A stretch of DNA of 64,000 nt from Acidovorax sp. 107 (GTDB lineage: Bacteria; Pseudomonadota; Gammaproteobacteria; Burkholderiales; Burkholderiaceae_C). The DNA lies in contig NZ_QBTZ01000001.1 of assembly GCF_003058055.1 (NCBI RefSeq), positions 4,544,001 through 4,608,000 on the forward strand, given 5' to 3'. A program made the position numbers and the translations under genes. The notes beneath the pieces were generated by a model, which was not told where the DNA came from, made no database searches, and saw only the letters and a program-made list of their open reading frames with translations. Below are positions 9,208 through 17,388 of this stretch, piece after piece; the first letter of the stretch is position 1, and every line of letters begins with the position of its first letter.

Positions 9208-9252
9208 GATCCTAGGAACGCCCCGTGACAGTGGTTTGACGTTTGTGTGACG
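9208..9252 (-). promoter_or_regulatory. Pho box (three 11-bp units) and -10 for the phoX-like gene
   Basis: On the minus strand, units CGTCACACAAA, CGTCAAACCAC and TGTCACGGGGC follow each other without a gap at 9252-9242, 9241-9231 and 9230-9220. Each carries GTCA at exact 11-bp spacing, as in PhoB-binding direct repeats. A TAGGAT hexamer at 9214-9209 lies 11 nt after the last TGTCA, the usual -10 position at PhoB-activated promoters. The phosphatase ATG is about 110 nt further downstream. Confidence 0.75.
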
Positions 9253-9361
9253 GTTTGACGCAGTGCCTGGCGCACTGCGTAAAGGCACCTCAAGGAGCGC
9301 CGCGCGGCCATTGCTGCGCGTGCGCTGCGGGGCAGTGCGGCTGAGTACTGCTGAGAGCCGC

Positions 9362-10153
9362 TCAGTCCCGGGAGCCGGGCGGGCCGTAGGAGTTGCCGGT
9401 TCCGTAACTGTTGGCCGGTGCGGCCGCGCCGCCGCTGCCGTCCTTGATGCCCTTGCGGCCCGACACCTGCCACGCGGTGCGCTGGTTGACCAGCCCCGCC
9501 AAAAACTCCATCTCTTCGTCCGTGTGGTTGATCGCCCCTGCCGGTGTCAGCAGCCTGCCATTGCGGGGTGCGGGCTCAGCCCAAAACGACTGGTGGTAGC
9601 TGGACTGGCTCACCAGACGCTCGCCCCCTGCCGTCAGCTCCACCGTGCCATAACAGTTGCAGAGGTAGCCGCGCTGGTCCTGGTCGGCAAACACCTCGGC
9701 GTACACGCCGGTGCCGCGGATGCCTGCGGTGGCCGTGGGCAGCGCAATCTGCCGGTCAGGGCCACGCCCCCACACTGTGGCCACCGCGCCGCTGAGCAGG
9801 CGCAACAGCTTGACGGCCGTGGGGGTGTCGCTCTCCATCGCCATGCGCGAGTTCTGCCGCACCATGAAGGCGCTGTCTCCCACCGAGAACACCAGGCTGG
9901 CGCCCGGCCCGGTCTCGATGCGGTCGTTGGCGGTGACGGTGTGCTGCGCCGTCAGGGGCTCGCCATTGCGCAGCACGTCGCCGCGCACCTCCACGATGTT
10001 GCTGCGCGCCTGCGCATGGGCGGCAGCCCAGCCACCGCTTGCCACCCACAGCGCGGCGGTTTGCACCACGCTGCGGCGCTGGAACCAGACCAGCTCGTCG
10101 TCAGAGCGGCCCTGCAGGTGGTGCGTCGGGGGGGCTGGGGGGCGGGGTGTCAT
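9362..10153 (-). CDS. FecR-domain protein
   Basis: A 263-residue protein with a Tat-like or membrane N-terminal segment (QRRSVVQTAALWVASGG, residues 26-42) and then a FecR domain (about 50-160). The typical beginning is VRGDVLRNGEPLTAQHTV, followed by IETGPGASLVFSVGDSAFMVR and GIRGTGVYAE. Such stand-alone FecR domains are usually periplasmic and are not necessarily anti-sigma factors. No sigma gene is adjacent, so the role is unknown. Its first 53 nt overlap the 3' end of the upstream membrane-protein gene, which implies co-transcription. No strong ribosome-binding site precedes the ATG. Confidence 0.75.
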   Translation of the reverse strand: MTPRPPAPPTHHLQGRSDDELVWFQRRSVVQTAALWVASGGWAAAHAQARSNIVEVRGDVLRNGEPLTAQHTVTANDRIETGPGASLVFSVGDSAFMVRQNSRMAMESDTPTAVKLLRLLSGAVATVWGRGPDRQIALPTATAGIRGTGVYAEVFADQDQRGYLCNCYGTVELTAGGERLVSQSSYHQSFWAEPAPRNGRLLTPAGAINHTDEEMEFLAGLVNQRTAWQVSGRKGIKDGSGGAAAPANSYGTGNSYGPPGSRD

Positions 10154-10955
10154 GGGGCGCCTCTTCTTGCTGGGGGGTGTAGGGGGGCTCGAAGCAGTCG
10201 CGGAAGGTGAAGACCACCGAGGTGAAGAACATGGCCGCCATCATCATGGCAGTGCCCACCATGATGCCACCGGCCATCGAGCCCGCAAGCCCCGCCACAG
10301 CCAGCAGGGCCGACACGATGCTGACCACCAGCCCGCCCAGCAAAAACACCCCCAGCCAGCCCAGCCCATAGACGAGGAACGCTCCAAAGTTGCGCACGCA
10401 GGCCACGATACTGAAGAACAACGCCTTGACCGGTGGCACGCCATGCCAGTGCACGAGGCCCGGTGCATGCCAGAACAGCAGCGACAGCGGCAGGTACAGC
10501 AGCATCGACAGCCACATGGCACGCTGGAAGTCTGGGTTCTCGGCAATCTCCCGGGTCATCGGCGCGCCACCCAAGTACACCTGCGCAAACTGACCGCCGT
10601 CCAGCAGGGCCGACAGCCCCATGATGCCGAGGAAAGCCACCGCATACAGCACACCCAGCGTGAGCATGTCGCGCAGCCGCTCGCGCCCGGTGCGAAACGC
10701 CACCAACAGCACCGTGGGCATCGGAAACCGCCCTTGCGATGCCTGCGCCGCCGCCACCATCATGGCCAGCGTGGCCGAGGGCAGCAGTGCGAGGGCAATG
10801 GCCGGGCCCACCAGTGGAATCATGGTGGCCAGCGACATCGCCGCCATGGTCATGAAGAACAGCGCAGCCAGCGCCATGGGCTGCCGCCAGAACGCCCGAA
10901 CGCCGAGCTTGACCCAGGCCATGCCGGTGCGTGCGGGAACGATGTGGAGTTTCAT
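10101..10955 (-). CDS. BPSS1780-family integral membrane protein
   Basis: A 284-residue protein with about six hydrophobic segments, beginning MKLHIVPARTGMAWVKLGVRAF. The start and the repeated pattern of paired helices match the BPSS1780 family of betaproteobacterial membrane proteins, whose function is unknown. The C terminus is a Pro-rich tail (PPPSPPDAPPAGPL), encoded in the zone that overlaps the FecR-domain gene. The pair probably forms one transcription unit. Confidence 0.75.
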   Translation of the reverse strand: MKLHIVPARTGMAWVKLGVRAFWRQPMALAALFFMTMAAMSLATMIPLVGPAIALALLPSATLAMMVAAAQASQGRFPMPTVLLVAFRTGRERLRDMLTLGVLYAVAFLGIMGLSALLDGGQFAQVYLGGAPMTREIAENPDFQRAMWLSMLLYLPLSLLFWHAPGLVHWHGVPPVKALFFSIVACVRNFGAFLVYGLGWLGVFLLGGLVVSIVSALLAVAGLAGSMAGGIMVGTAMMMAAMFFTSVVFTFRDCFEPPYTPQQEEAPHDTPPPSPPDAPPAGPL

Positions 10956-11122
10956 GAATACGTTGGAAAGGAGGAGAGGCCCGCACCGCCAGCTGTGCCC
11001 TGGCGCCCACAGGGGGCGCCGAGCGGCATCGGATGTCGGGTGGGCGAATAAGATCGAATTTACCCCACCGCCCCAAACCGGTGGTTGGGCCAGGGGTTAG
11101 AGGCTGCTCGCCTGTGGTGGGC

Positions 11123-12076
11123 TCAGCCCGCGTGTACGGGCAGAGCCAGGCGCCCGCGCAGCACGCGCTCGAAGTGCGTGGGGTCGTGGGGCTTGAGCAT
11201 GGAGGCCTCGCGCGGCAGGTAGAAGTCCCACAGGCGCGAGATCCAGAACCGCAACGCCCCGGCGCGCAGCATGGCGGGCAGCAGCTCGCGTTCGGCGGCC
11301 GTCAGCGGGCGCACGGCCTGGTACGCGTCGAGCATGCGCGTGGCGCGCTCGGCGTCGTGGGTGCCGGTGGGCAGGTCGATGCACCAGTCATTCAGGCACA
11401 CGGCCAGGTCAAACAGCCAGGTGTCCACCCCTGCAAAGTAGAAGTCGAAGAAGCCCGTCAGCTCTTCGCCCTCAAACATCGCGTTGTCGCGGAACAGGTC
11501 GGCATGCACGGGCCCGCGTGGCAGGGCGGCATAGGCAGAACTGGCGGCCACATGGTTCTGATAGGCCAGCTCTGACCGCAGCAGTGCGGCCTGTGCATCG
11601 TCAATGTGGGGCAGTACCACCGGTACCGTCTCATTCCACCAGGGCAGCCCGCGCAGGTTGGGCTGGTGGCGGTCAAAGTCGCGGCCCGCCAGGTGCATGC
11701 GGGCCAGCATGGTGCCCACGGCCGCGCAGTGCACGCCTTGCGGGGCCAGCTGGCTCTTGCCGCGCAGCTTGTTGACCACGGCGGCGGGCTTGCCGCACAC
11801 GGTGTGCAGGATGTCGCCGTTCTTGTCGGCACGCGGGTCGGGTACAGGCACGCCGCCGTGCGCCAGGTGCTTCATCAGGTACAGGTAGAACGGCAACTGC
11901 TCGGCCGTGAGGCGCTCGAACAGCGTCAGCACGAACTCGCCTTGGTCGCTGGTCAGAAAGTAGTTGGTGTTCTCGATGCCGCCCTCAATGCCGCGCAGCT
12001 CCACCAGCTCGCCCAGTTGCAAACGGCGCAGCAATTCGCGCGCCTCGGGATTGGAGACTTCGGTAAAAACGGCCAT
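11123..12076 (-). CDS. thrB: Homoserine kinase, type II (APH-like fold)
   Basis: A 317-residue kinase phosphorylating L-homoserine with ATP in threonine synthesis. It belongs to the choline-kinase/APH fold used by many beta- and gammaproteobacteria, not to the GHMP family. Seen: MAVFTEVS start, GGIENTNYF nucleotide loop, catalytic-loop HADLFRDN and the metal-binding [12 protein letters not shown] lies one codon before the chosen ATG. No other threonine genes are adjacent. Confidence 0.92.
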   Translation of the reverse strand: MAVFTEVSNPEARELLRRLQLGELVELRGIEGGIENTNYFLTSDQGEFVLTLFERLTAEQLPFYLYLMKHLAHGGVPVPDPRADKNGDILHTVCGKPAAVVNKLRGKSQLAPQGVHCAAVGTMLARMHLAGRDFDRHQPNLRGLPWWNETVPVVLPHIDDAQAALLRSELAYQNHVAASSAYAALPRGPVHADLFRDNAMFEGEELTGFFDFYFAGVDTWLFDLAVCLNDWCIDLPTGTHDAERATRMLDAYQAVRPLTAAERELLPAMLRAGALRFWISRLWDFYLPREASMLKPHDPTHFERVLRGRLALPVHAG

Positions 12077-12181
12077 CACTCAGGGGGTCGAAGAAATGAG
12101 AAAGGGAAGGGGCGGGACAACGAGTGGCAAGCGGAACTCAACCGGTGGCAGCGCAGTGTTTGCGCGCCACCCTGCAGTCCA

Positions 12182-12544
12182 TCAGAACTTGAACACGTTC
12201 CAGACGCGGGGCGCTGTGGTGGTCTCGGCGCCATTGTTGCCGCCAGAGCGGCTGCGCGCGCCGTCAGGCGACTGCACTTCGTAGGCGGGTAGGTTGCCGG
12301 TTTTGGGCTGCACCGAGATGTTCTGGGTTTGCCCGCCCACCCGCAGCTCATCCACACGGCTGCCAGCGTCTTCGATCTGGATGCGCTCCGTGCGCTGGTT
12401 GCTGCGGCCGGACAGGGGCTCTGGATCGGGCAGAGCCTCGCGCTGGGCGCCCGCAGCGGTGGGTGCAGGGGATGAGGGCGAGGTTTGGGCCAGGGCATTG
12501 CCGCAGGCCATGCCCAGCAGCAGGAGAAGGTGAACAGCGCGCAT
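12182..12544 (-). CDS. Small exported protein of unknown function
   Basis: A 120-residue protein with a clear signal peptide (MRAVHLLLLLGMACGNALAQ) and a Ser/Pro/Ala-rich mature start. A polar region containing RSNQRTERIQIEDAGSRVDELRVGGQTQ follows, ending WNVFKF. I do not recognise a named domain. The pattern resembles small uncharacterised betaproteobacterial periplasmic proteins located beside polA. The ATG at 12544 is chosen because it starts the signal peptide. It is divergent from polA with a 64-bp gap. Confidence 0.65.
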   Translation of the reverse strand: MRAVHLLLLLGMACGNALAQTSPSSPAPTAAGAQREALPDPEPLSGRSNQRTERIQIEDAGSRVDELRVGGQTQNISVQPKTGNLPAYEVQSPDGARSRSGGNNGAETTTAPRVWNVFKF

Positions 12545-12608
12545 CGGGCGATTGTAGAGCGCCGCCCGGCAGGCGCTGCGATAGGCCCTGCCCGTGCACA
12601 ATTGCCGG

Positions 12609-15407
12609 ATGAGCAACAAAAAGACCCTGGTGCTGGTGGACGGCTCCAGCTACCTCTACCGCGCCTTCCACGCCATGCCCGACCTGCGGGCCGTGCCGGG
12701 CGACATGAGCAGTGCCGCCACGGGCGCTATCCGCGGCATGATCAACATGATGCAGGCCCTGCGCAAAGAGGTGGCGGCCGACTACGCCGTGTGCGTGTTC
12801 GACGCCAGCGGCCCCACCTTCCGCGACGCCCTGTACACCGAATACAAGGCCACGCGCTCGCCCATGCCCGACGACCTGCGCAGCCAGATCGAGCCCATCC
12901 ACCAGGTGGTGGACCTGCTGGGCTGGAAGGTGGTGGCCGTGCCCGGCGTAGAGGCCGACGACGTGATCGCCACCCTGGCCCACACGGCCGCCGCGCAGGG
13001 CATTGAAGTCATTGTGTCCAGCGGCGACAAAGACTTGAGCCAGCTGGTCAACGAGCACATCACCATCATCGACACCATGAGCGGCAAGCGCCGCGATGTG
13101 GCAGGCGTGACAGCAGAGTTTGGCGTGCCGCCTGCGCTGATGGTGGACTACCAGGCCCTGGTGGGCGACACCGTGGACAACGTGCCCGGCGTGACCAAGG
13201 TGGGCCCCAAGACCGCCGCCAAGTGGCTGGAAGAATATGGCTCGCTCGACAACCTGATTGCCAACGCCGACGCCATCAAGGGCGTGGCGGGCAACAACCT
13301 GCGCGAAGCCATTGCCAGCGGTCAGCTGGCCTTGAGCCGCCAGCTCGTCACCATGAAGACCGACTGCGCGCTGGCCGACTACATCCCCGGCCTGCCCGCG
13401 TTTGACGACATCACGCTGGACGCGCCCGACAACACGGGCCTGCTGCCGTTTTACGAAAAATACGGCTTCAAGGGCCTGGCCAGCGCCATCAAGGGCGCAG
13501 CGGCCCCCGCCGCCACAGCCCCCACCGTCGCCATGCCCGGCCAAAGTGGCGACCTGTTTGCCGACCATTCCGCCAGCACCGTGGCCGAAGAAGCCCAGCA
13601 CCGCACGGTGGTGTACGACACCATCCTCAACTGGGCTGACTTTGACCAGTGGCTGGAGCGCCTGCACAAAGCCCCGCTCACGGCCATTGACACCGAAACC
13701 GATTCCCTCGATGAAATGCGCGCGCAAATCGTCGGCATCAGCTTCAGCGTGCAGCCCGGCGAAGCCGCCTACATCCCTCTGCGGCATGAAGGCCCCGATG
13801 CGCCCGCGCAGTTGCCGCTGGATGAAGTGCTCGCCCGCCTCAAGCCTTGGCTGGAAGATCCCAAGCACCCCAAGCTGGGCCAGCACATCAAATACGACCG
13901 CCATGTGTTCGCCAACCATGGCATCGAAGTGCAGGGCTACGCGCACGACACCATGCTGCAAAGCTACGTGCTTGAAGTGCACAAGCCCCACAACCTGACC
14001 AGCCTGGCCGAGCGCCACACCGGCCGCAAAGGCATTACCTACGAAGACCTGTGCGGCAAGGGCGCGCACCAGATCCCGTTTGCGCAAGTGCCGGTGGACA
14101 AAGCCGCCGCTTACTCGTGTGAAGACTCTGACCAGACCCTGGACGTGCACAACGCCCTGTGGCCCCTGCTGCAGGCCGACGACAAGCTGCGCTTCATCTA
14201 CGAACTGGAGATGCAGAGCAGCGAAGCCCTGTACCGCATCGAACGCAACGGCGTGCTGATCGACGCGCCCACGCTGGCCGCGCAAAGCCACGAGCTGGGC
14301 CAGCGCATTCTGCAGCTCGAAACCGAGGCGTACGAGATTGCAGGCCAGCCCTTCAACCTGAGCAGCCCCAAGCAACTGGGTGAAATCTTCTTCGACAAGC
14401 TGGGCATGCCCGTGGTGAAGAAGACCGCTACCGGCGCCCGCAGCACCGACGAAGAAGTGCTCGAAAAACTGGCCGAGGACTACCCCCTGCCCGCCAAGCT
14501 GCTGGAGCACCGCAGCCTCGTCAAGCTCAAAGGCACCTACACCGACAAGCTCGCGCAATTGGCCCTGCCACGCACCGGCCGCGTGCACACGCACTACGCG
14601 CAGGCCGTGGCCGTCACCGGGCGCTTGTCCAGCAACGACCCCAACCTGCAGAACATCCCCATCCGCACCCCCGAAGGCCGCCGCGTGCGCGAAGCCTTTG
14701 TGGCCCCCGCAGGCCGCGTGATTGCGAGCGCCGACTACTCCCAAATCGAGCTGCGCATCATGGCCCACCTGAGCGGCGACCACTCGCTGCTGCACGCCTT
14801 CCACGCCGGCCTGGACGTGCACCGCGCCACCGCTGCCGAAGTGTTTGGGGTGGAGGTGGACCAGGTCACCAGCGAGCAACGCCGCTACGCCAAGGTCATC
14901 AACTTCGGCCTCATCTACGGCATGAGCAGCTTTGGCCTGGCCAAGAATCTGGGCATCGAAACCAAGGCCGCAGCCGCTTACATTGACAAATACTTCCAGC
15001 GCTACCCCGGCGTGAAGCAGTACATGGACGACACCAAGGCCGCCGCCAAGTCCATGGGCTACGTCGAAACCGTGTTTGGCCGCCGCCTGTATCTGCCCGA
15101 GATCAACTCCCCCAACGGCCCCCGCCGCGCCGGGGCCGAGCGTGCCGCCATCAACGCGCCCATGCAGGGCACAGCGGCAGACCTCATCAAGCTGGCCATG
15201 GTGGCGGTGCAGAAAGAGTTGGATGCCCACAAGCCGGACATCCAAATGATCATGCAGGTGCACGACGAACTGGTGTTCGAACTGCCCGAGAGCGAGATGG
15301 ACTGGCTCAAGACTCACGTCCCGCGCCTGATGGCGGAGGTGGCGGCGCTGAAGGTGCCGTTGCTGGCAGAGGTGGGGGTGGGGGCGAACTGGGACAAGGC
15401 GCATTGA
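12609..15407 (+). CDS. polA: DNA polymerase I
   Basis: A 932-residue repair and Okazaki-fragment polymerase with all three domains. The 5'-nuclease domain (about 1-290) has LVLVDGSSYLYRAFHA, VFDASGPTFRD and GVEADDVIATL. The 3'-5' exonuclease domain (about 335-530) keeps the metal-binding AIDTETDSLD, so proofreading is probably intact. The polymerase domain has motif A DYSQIELRIMAHLSGD, motif B RRYAKVINFGLIYGMS and motif C MQVHDELVFE. The length is normal. The start is MSNKKTLVLVDG. Confidence 0.97.
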   Translation: MSNKKTLVLVDGSSYLYRAFHAMPDLRAVPGDMSSAATGAIRGMINMMQALRKEVAADYAVCVFDASGPTFRDALYTEYKATRSPMPDDLRSQIEPIHQVVDLLGWKVVAVPGVEADDVIATLAHTAAAQGIEVIVSSGDKDLSQLVNEHITIIDTMSGKRRDVAGVTAEFGVPPALMVDYQALVGDTVDNVPGVTKVGPKTAAKWLEEYGSLDNLIANADAIKGVAGNNLREAIASGQLALSRQLVTMKTDCALADYIPGLPAFDDITLDAPDNTGLLPFYEKYGFKGLASAIKGAAAPAATAPTVAMPGQSGDLFADHSASTVAEEAQHRTVVYDTILNWADFDQWLERLHKAPLTAIDTETDSLDEMRAQIVGISFSVQPGEAAYIPLRHEGPDAPAQLPLDEVLARLKPWLEDPKHPKLGQHIKYDRHVFANHGIEVQGYAHDTMLQSYVLEVHKPHNLTSLAERHTGRKGITYEDLCGKGAHQIPFAQVPVDKAAAYSCEDSDQTLDVHNALWPLLQADDKLRFIYELEMQSSEALYRIERNGVLIDAPTLAAQSHELGQRILQLETEAYEIAGQPFNLSSPKQLGEIFFDKLGMPVVKKTATGARSTDEEVLEKLAEDYPLPAKLLEHRSLVKLKGTYTDKLAQLALPRTGRVHTHYAQAVAVTGRLSSNDPNLQNIPIRTPEGRRVREAFVAPAGRVIASADYSQIELRIMAHLSGDHSLLHAFHAGLDVHRATAAEVFGVEVDQVTSEQRRYAKVINFGLIYGMSSFGLAKNLGIETKAAAAYIDKYFQRYPGVKQYMDDTKAAAKSMGYVETVFGRRLYLPEINSPNGPRRAGAERAAINAPMQGTAADLIKLAMVAVQKELDAHKPDIQMIMQVHDELVFELPESEMDWLKTHVPRLMAEVAALKVPLLAEVGVGANWDKAH

Positions 15408-15456
15408 GGGGCGGAAAGCCTTCCTGAAGCTGCTTTCCAGCTTTCCCTGTCTGGTG

Positions 15457-15482
15457 CGGCCCCGTGCTTCGGGGCTGTCTTT
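15457..15482 (+). terminator. Terminator after polA
   Basis: GCCCCG (15459-15464) pairs with CGGGGC (15470-15475) around a 5-nt loop, followed by TGTCTTT. It lies 50 nt after the polA stop codon. Confidence 0.6.
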
Positions 15483-15569
15483 GCACCGGGGGCGCTGGCA
15501 TAGGCACGGCGTCACCCACCCGCCAGACGCCCCAGCCGTTCAAGCGCCATTCGGCTCGATATTGAAGCG

Positions 15570-15625
15570 TTATTGGCTTCTAGTGCCCATGATAAAAGCG
15601 CTAGCAGCTATCAAATTTGAAGCAA
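15570..15625 (-). repeat. Dispersed repeat copy abutting the azlC start
   Basis: The copy contains TTGGCTTCTAGTGCCCATGATAA, GCGCTAGCAGCTATCAAATT and TGAAGCAA. Its reverse complement aligns with the copies at 36578 and 55316. It ends directly at the azlC ATG (15626), so it supplies the leader and the ribosome-binding region of that gene. Confidence 0.75.
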
Positions 15626-16348
15626 ATGATCTCTCCCCCGCCCACTCTGCGACCGTCCACCTGGACGCCCGCCATCCGCATGGGTTTATCGATTGCCGCC
15701 GCCACCGGCCTCTACGGCATCTCCTTTGGCGCCCTGGCCGTGGCGGCTGGCCTCACGGTGGGGCAGGCCATGGCACTGAGCCTGCTCATGTTCACGGGCG
15801 GTTCTCAGTTCGCCTTCATCGGCGTCATTGCCGGTGGCGGTGCCGGTTCTGCGGCCCTGGGGGCTGCTGCGCTGCTGGGTGTGCGCAACGCGGTTTACGG
15901 CATGCAGATGAACGCCATGGTCGCTCCCACCGGCTGGCGCAAGGCCGTGGCCGCGCAGCTCACCATTGACGAATCCGCGGCCACCGCTGCAGGGCAGATG
16001 GCGTCGGATGAGCAACGGCGCGGCTTCTGGACGGCGGGCGTCGGTGTGTTTGTGCTCTGGAACCTGTTTACCCTGCTCGGCGCCGTGCTGGGCGACGCGC
16101 TGGGCGACCCGCGCCGCTGGGGCTTGGACGGCGCCGCCGTGGCCGCCTTTCTGGCCCTGTTGTGGCCGCGCCTGAATCAGCGCGAACCCGTGGCACTGGC
16201 TGTGCTGTGCGGCGTGGCTACTGCACTGGCGGTGCCGTTGCTTCCACCGGGCCTGCCCATCCTGCTGGCCGCCGTGGCGGGTGCCGCCTGGGGCTGGTGG
16301 GTGCGCAGCCCGGACGCGCCGTCCGCGCGCGGGGAGGGCGCGCCTTGA
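15626..16348 (+). CDS. azlC: AzlC-family branched-chain amino acid exporter, large subunit
   Basis: A 240-residue inner-membrane protein. The motif GLYGISFGALAVAAGLTVGQAMALS is followed by MFTGGSQFAFIGV, both typical of AzlC/YgaZ, and several more helices follow. With AzlD it exports branched-chain amino acids and perhaps methionine. The ATG after AAGCAA is chosen, and a TTG three codons earlier lies inside the repeat. The stop codon overlaps the start of azlD. Confidence 0.9.
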   Translation: MISPPPTLRPSTWTPAIRMGLSIAAATGLYGISFGALAVAAGLTVGQAMALSLLMFTGGSQFAFIGVIAGGGAGSAALGAAALLGVRNAVYGMQMNAMVAPTGWRKAVAAQLTIDESAATAAGQMASDEQRRGFWTAGVGVFVLWNLFTLLGAVLGDALGDPRRWGLDGAAVAAFLALLWPRLNQREPVALAVLCGVATALAVPLLPPGLPILLAAVAGAAWGWWVRSPDAPSARGEGAP

Positions 16349-16650
16349 CGCTTTGGACCGCCATCGTGCTGGCTTGCGCCGCCACGTACCTCACCAAACT
16401 CGCGGGCTATGCCGTGCCCGCACGCTGGTTGCAAAACCCCCGCATGGCCCGCGTGGCGGGGGCCATCACCGTGGCCTTGCTGTCGGCGCTGACCGTGATG
16501 AACACGTTTGCCGCAGGCACCGCCTTGGTGATCGATGCCCGGCTGGCGGCGTTCGGGGTGGCAGCGCTGGCCCTGTGGTTGCGGCTGCCGTTTTTGCTGG
16601 TGGTGGTGCTCGGGGCGGTAGCCGCCGGGGCTGTGCGGTGGTGGGGGTGA
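16345..16650 (+). CDS. azlD: AzlD-family exporter, small subunit
   Basis: A 101-residue protein with three to four hydrophobic segments and the family patterns ATYLTKLAGYAVPARWL and ALLSALTVMNTFAAG, typical of AzlD/YgaH. The start is a TTG at 16345 that overlaps the azlC stop (TTGA) and is preceded by GGGGAGGG at good spacing. This is a classic translational coupling, and the TTG is the only start giving the family length. Confidence 0.88.
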   Translation: MTLWTAIVLACAATYLTKLAGYAVPARWLQNPRMARVAGAITVALLSALTVMNTFAAGTALVIDARLAAFGVAALALWLRLPFLLVVVLGAVAAGAVRWWG

Positions 16651-16656
16651 GTGCCA

Positions 16657-16681
16657 CGGGCCAGGAGTTGCTGCTGGCCCG
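16657..16681 (+). terminator. Possible hairpin terminator after azlD
   Basis: CGGGCCAG (16657-16664) and CTGGCCCG (16674-16681) form a perfect 8-bp stem with a 9-nt loop, starting 7 nt after the azlD stop. There is no T-run, so it may be an RNA-stabilising hairpin and not an intrinsic terminator. Confidence 0.4.
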
Positions 16682-16998
16682 GGGCGAAGCCAAAAGTCTC
16701 GCACTGCCTCTCACGGGACGGTCTCGCCAACGCGTTGAGCTTGGCCGGTGAATCGTCCAAGAGATCGATACCCTTTGGCAGATACGGTCTGATACGACTT
16801 TGCCTTCAATCGCATGACGTCGTTAGTTCGCCTTGCGGCGCTACAGCACTGTCTGCGGCTTTCCGCCTGGTTATCCGATGGAAAGCAAAACCGTATGAGC
16901 AGGCCGTTCGTGTGCTCGTTGCAGCCTGACCCCCCGTGGGTTCTGTGGGTCACCTCTGCCAGTTTGGCACGCAGATCTACGGGTTGAGGTTTTGGGTG
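16682..16998. other. Intergenic region, lower GC, no gene recognised
   Basis: About 317 bp between azlD and the convergent RidA gene. By eye it is less GC-rich than the flanking genes. It contains a short direct repeat of GATACG (around 16782-16798) but no convincing coding frame. It may mark the left edge of the inserted LysR/ABC/oxidase unit. Confidence 0.4.
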
Positions 16999-17352
16999 TC
17001 AGCTGGCCGCGGTGACGCAGATCTCAATCAACTTCTCCGGGCTTGCCAACCTGGCCTCGACGGTCGCGCGCGCCGGCGCATGGCCCTTGGCCACCCAGTT
17101 GTCCCAAACCTCGTTCATCTTGCTGAAGAGGCGCATGTCGGACAGGAAGATCTGGCACGAAAGAATGCGCTCCTTGGAACTGCCGTGTTCCTTGAGGATG
17201 CTGTCAATCGTACTGAGGACTTCCTGGGTCTGCTCGGTGATACCCACATCCACCTTGGTGGGGACCTGGCCCGCCAGATACAGCACCCCGTTGTAAGAGA
17301 CCACGTTGGACATTCGGTGATTGCCACCGGTACGGACGATGTCTTCTGTCAT
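16999..17352 (-). CDS. RidA-family (YjgF/YER057c) reactive imine/enamine deaminase
   Basis: A 117-residue RidA-fold protein with the family features SNVVSYNGVLYLAGQVP, KVDVGITEQTQEVLSTIDSI and RATVEARLASPEKLIEI. The arginine in ARATVEARL corresponds to the family's substrate-binding Arg. RidA proteins form cytosolic trimers that hydrolyse imines made by PLP enzymes or flavin amine oxidases to ketoacid plus ammonia. It is the last gene of the minus-strand unit and lies 36 bp after a FAD amine-oxidase-like gene, whose imine product is its likely substrate. AGGAAA precedes the ATG. Confidence 0.88.
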   Translation of the reverse strand: MTEDIVRTGGNHRMSNVVSYNGVLYLAGQVPTKVDVGITEQTQEVLSTIDSILKEHGSSKERILSCQIFLSDMRLFSKMNEVWDNWVAKGHAPARATVEARLASPEKLIEICVTAAS

Positions 17353-17388
17353 TGCTTTTTCCTGTTGAAGTGATGAAAAGGATGCCGC

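Noticed and set aside
9362..10153. FecR-domain protein as an anti-sigma factor
   Set aside because: There is no sigma gene or TonB receptor nearby, and the protein appears exported beyond its N terminus, without the cytosolic anti-sigma part.
12348..15515. A frame of about 1,055 codons antisense to polA
   Set aside because: Same cause. The plus strand encodes an intact DNA polymerase I with all motifs.
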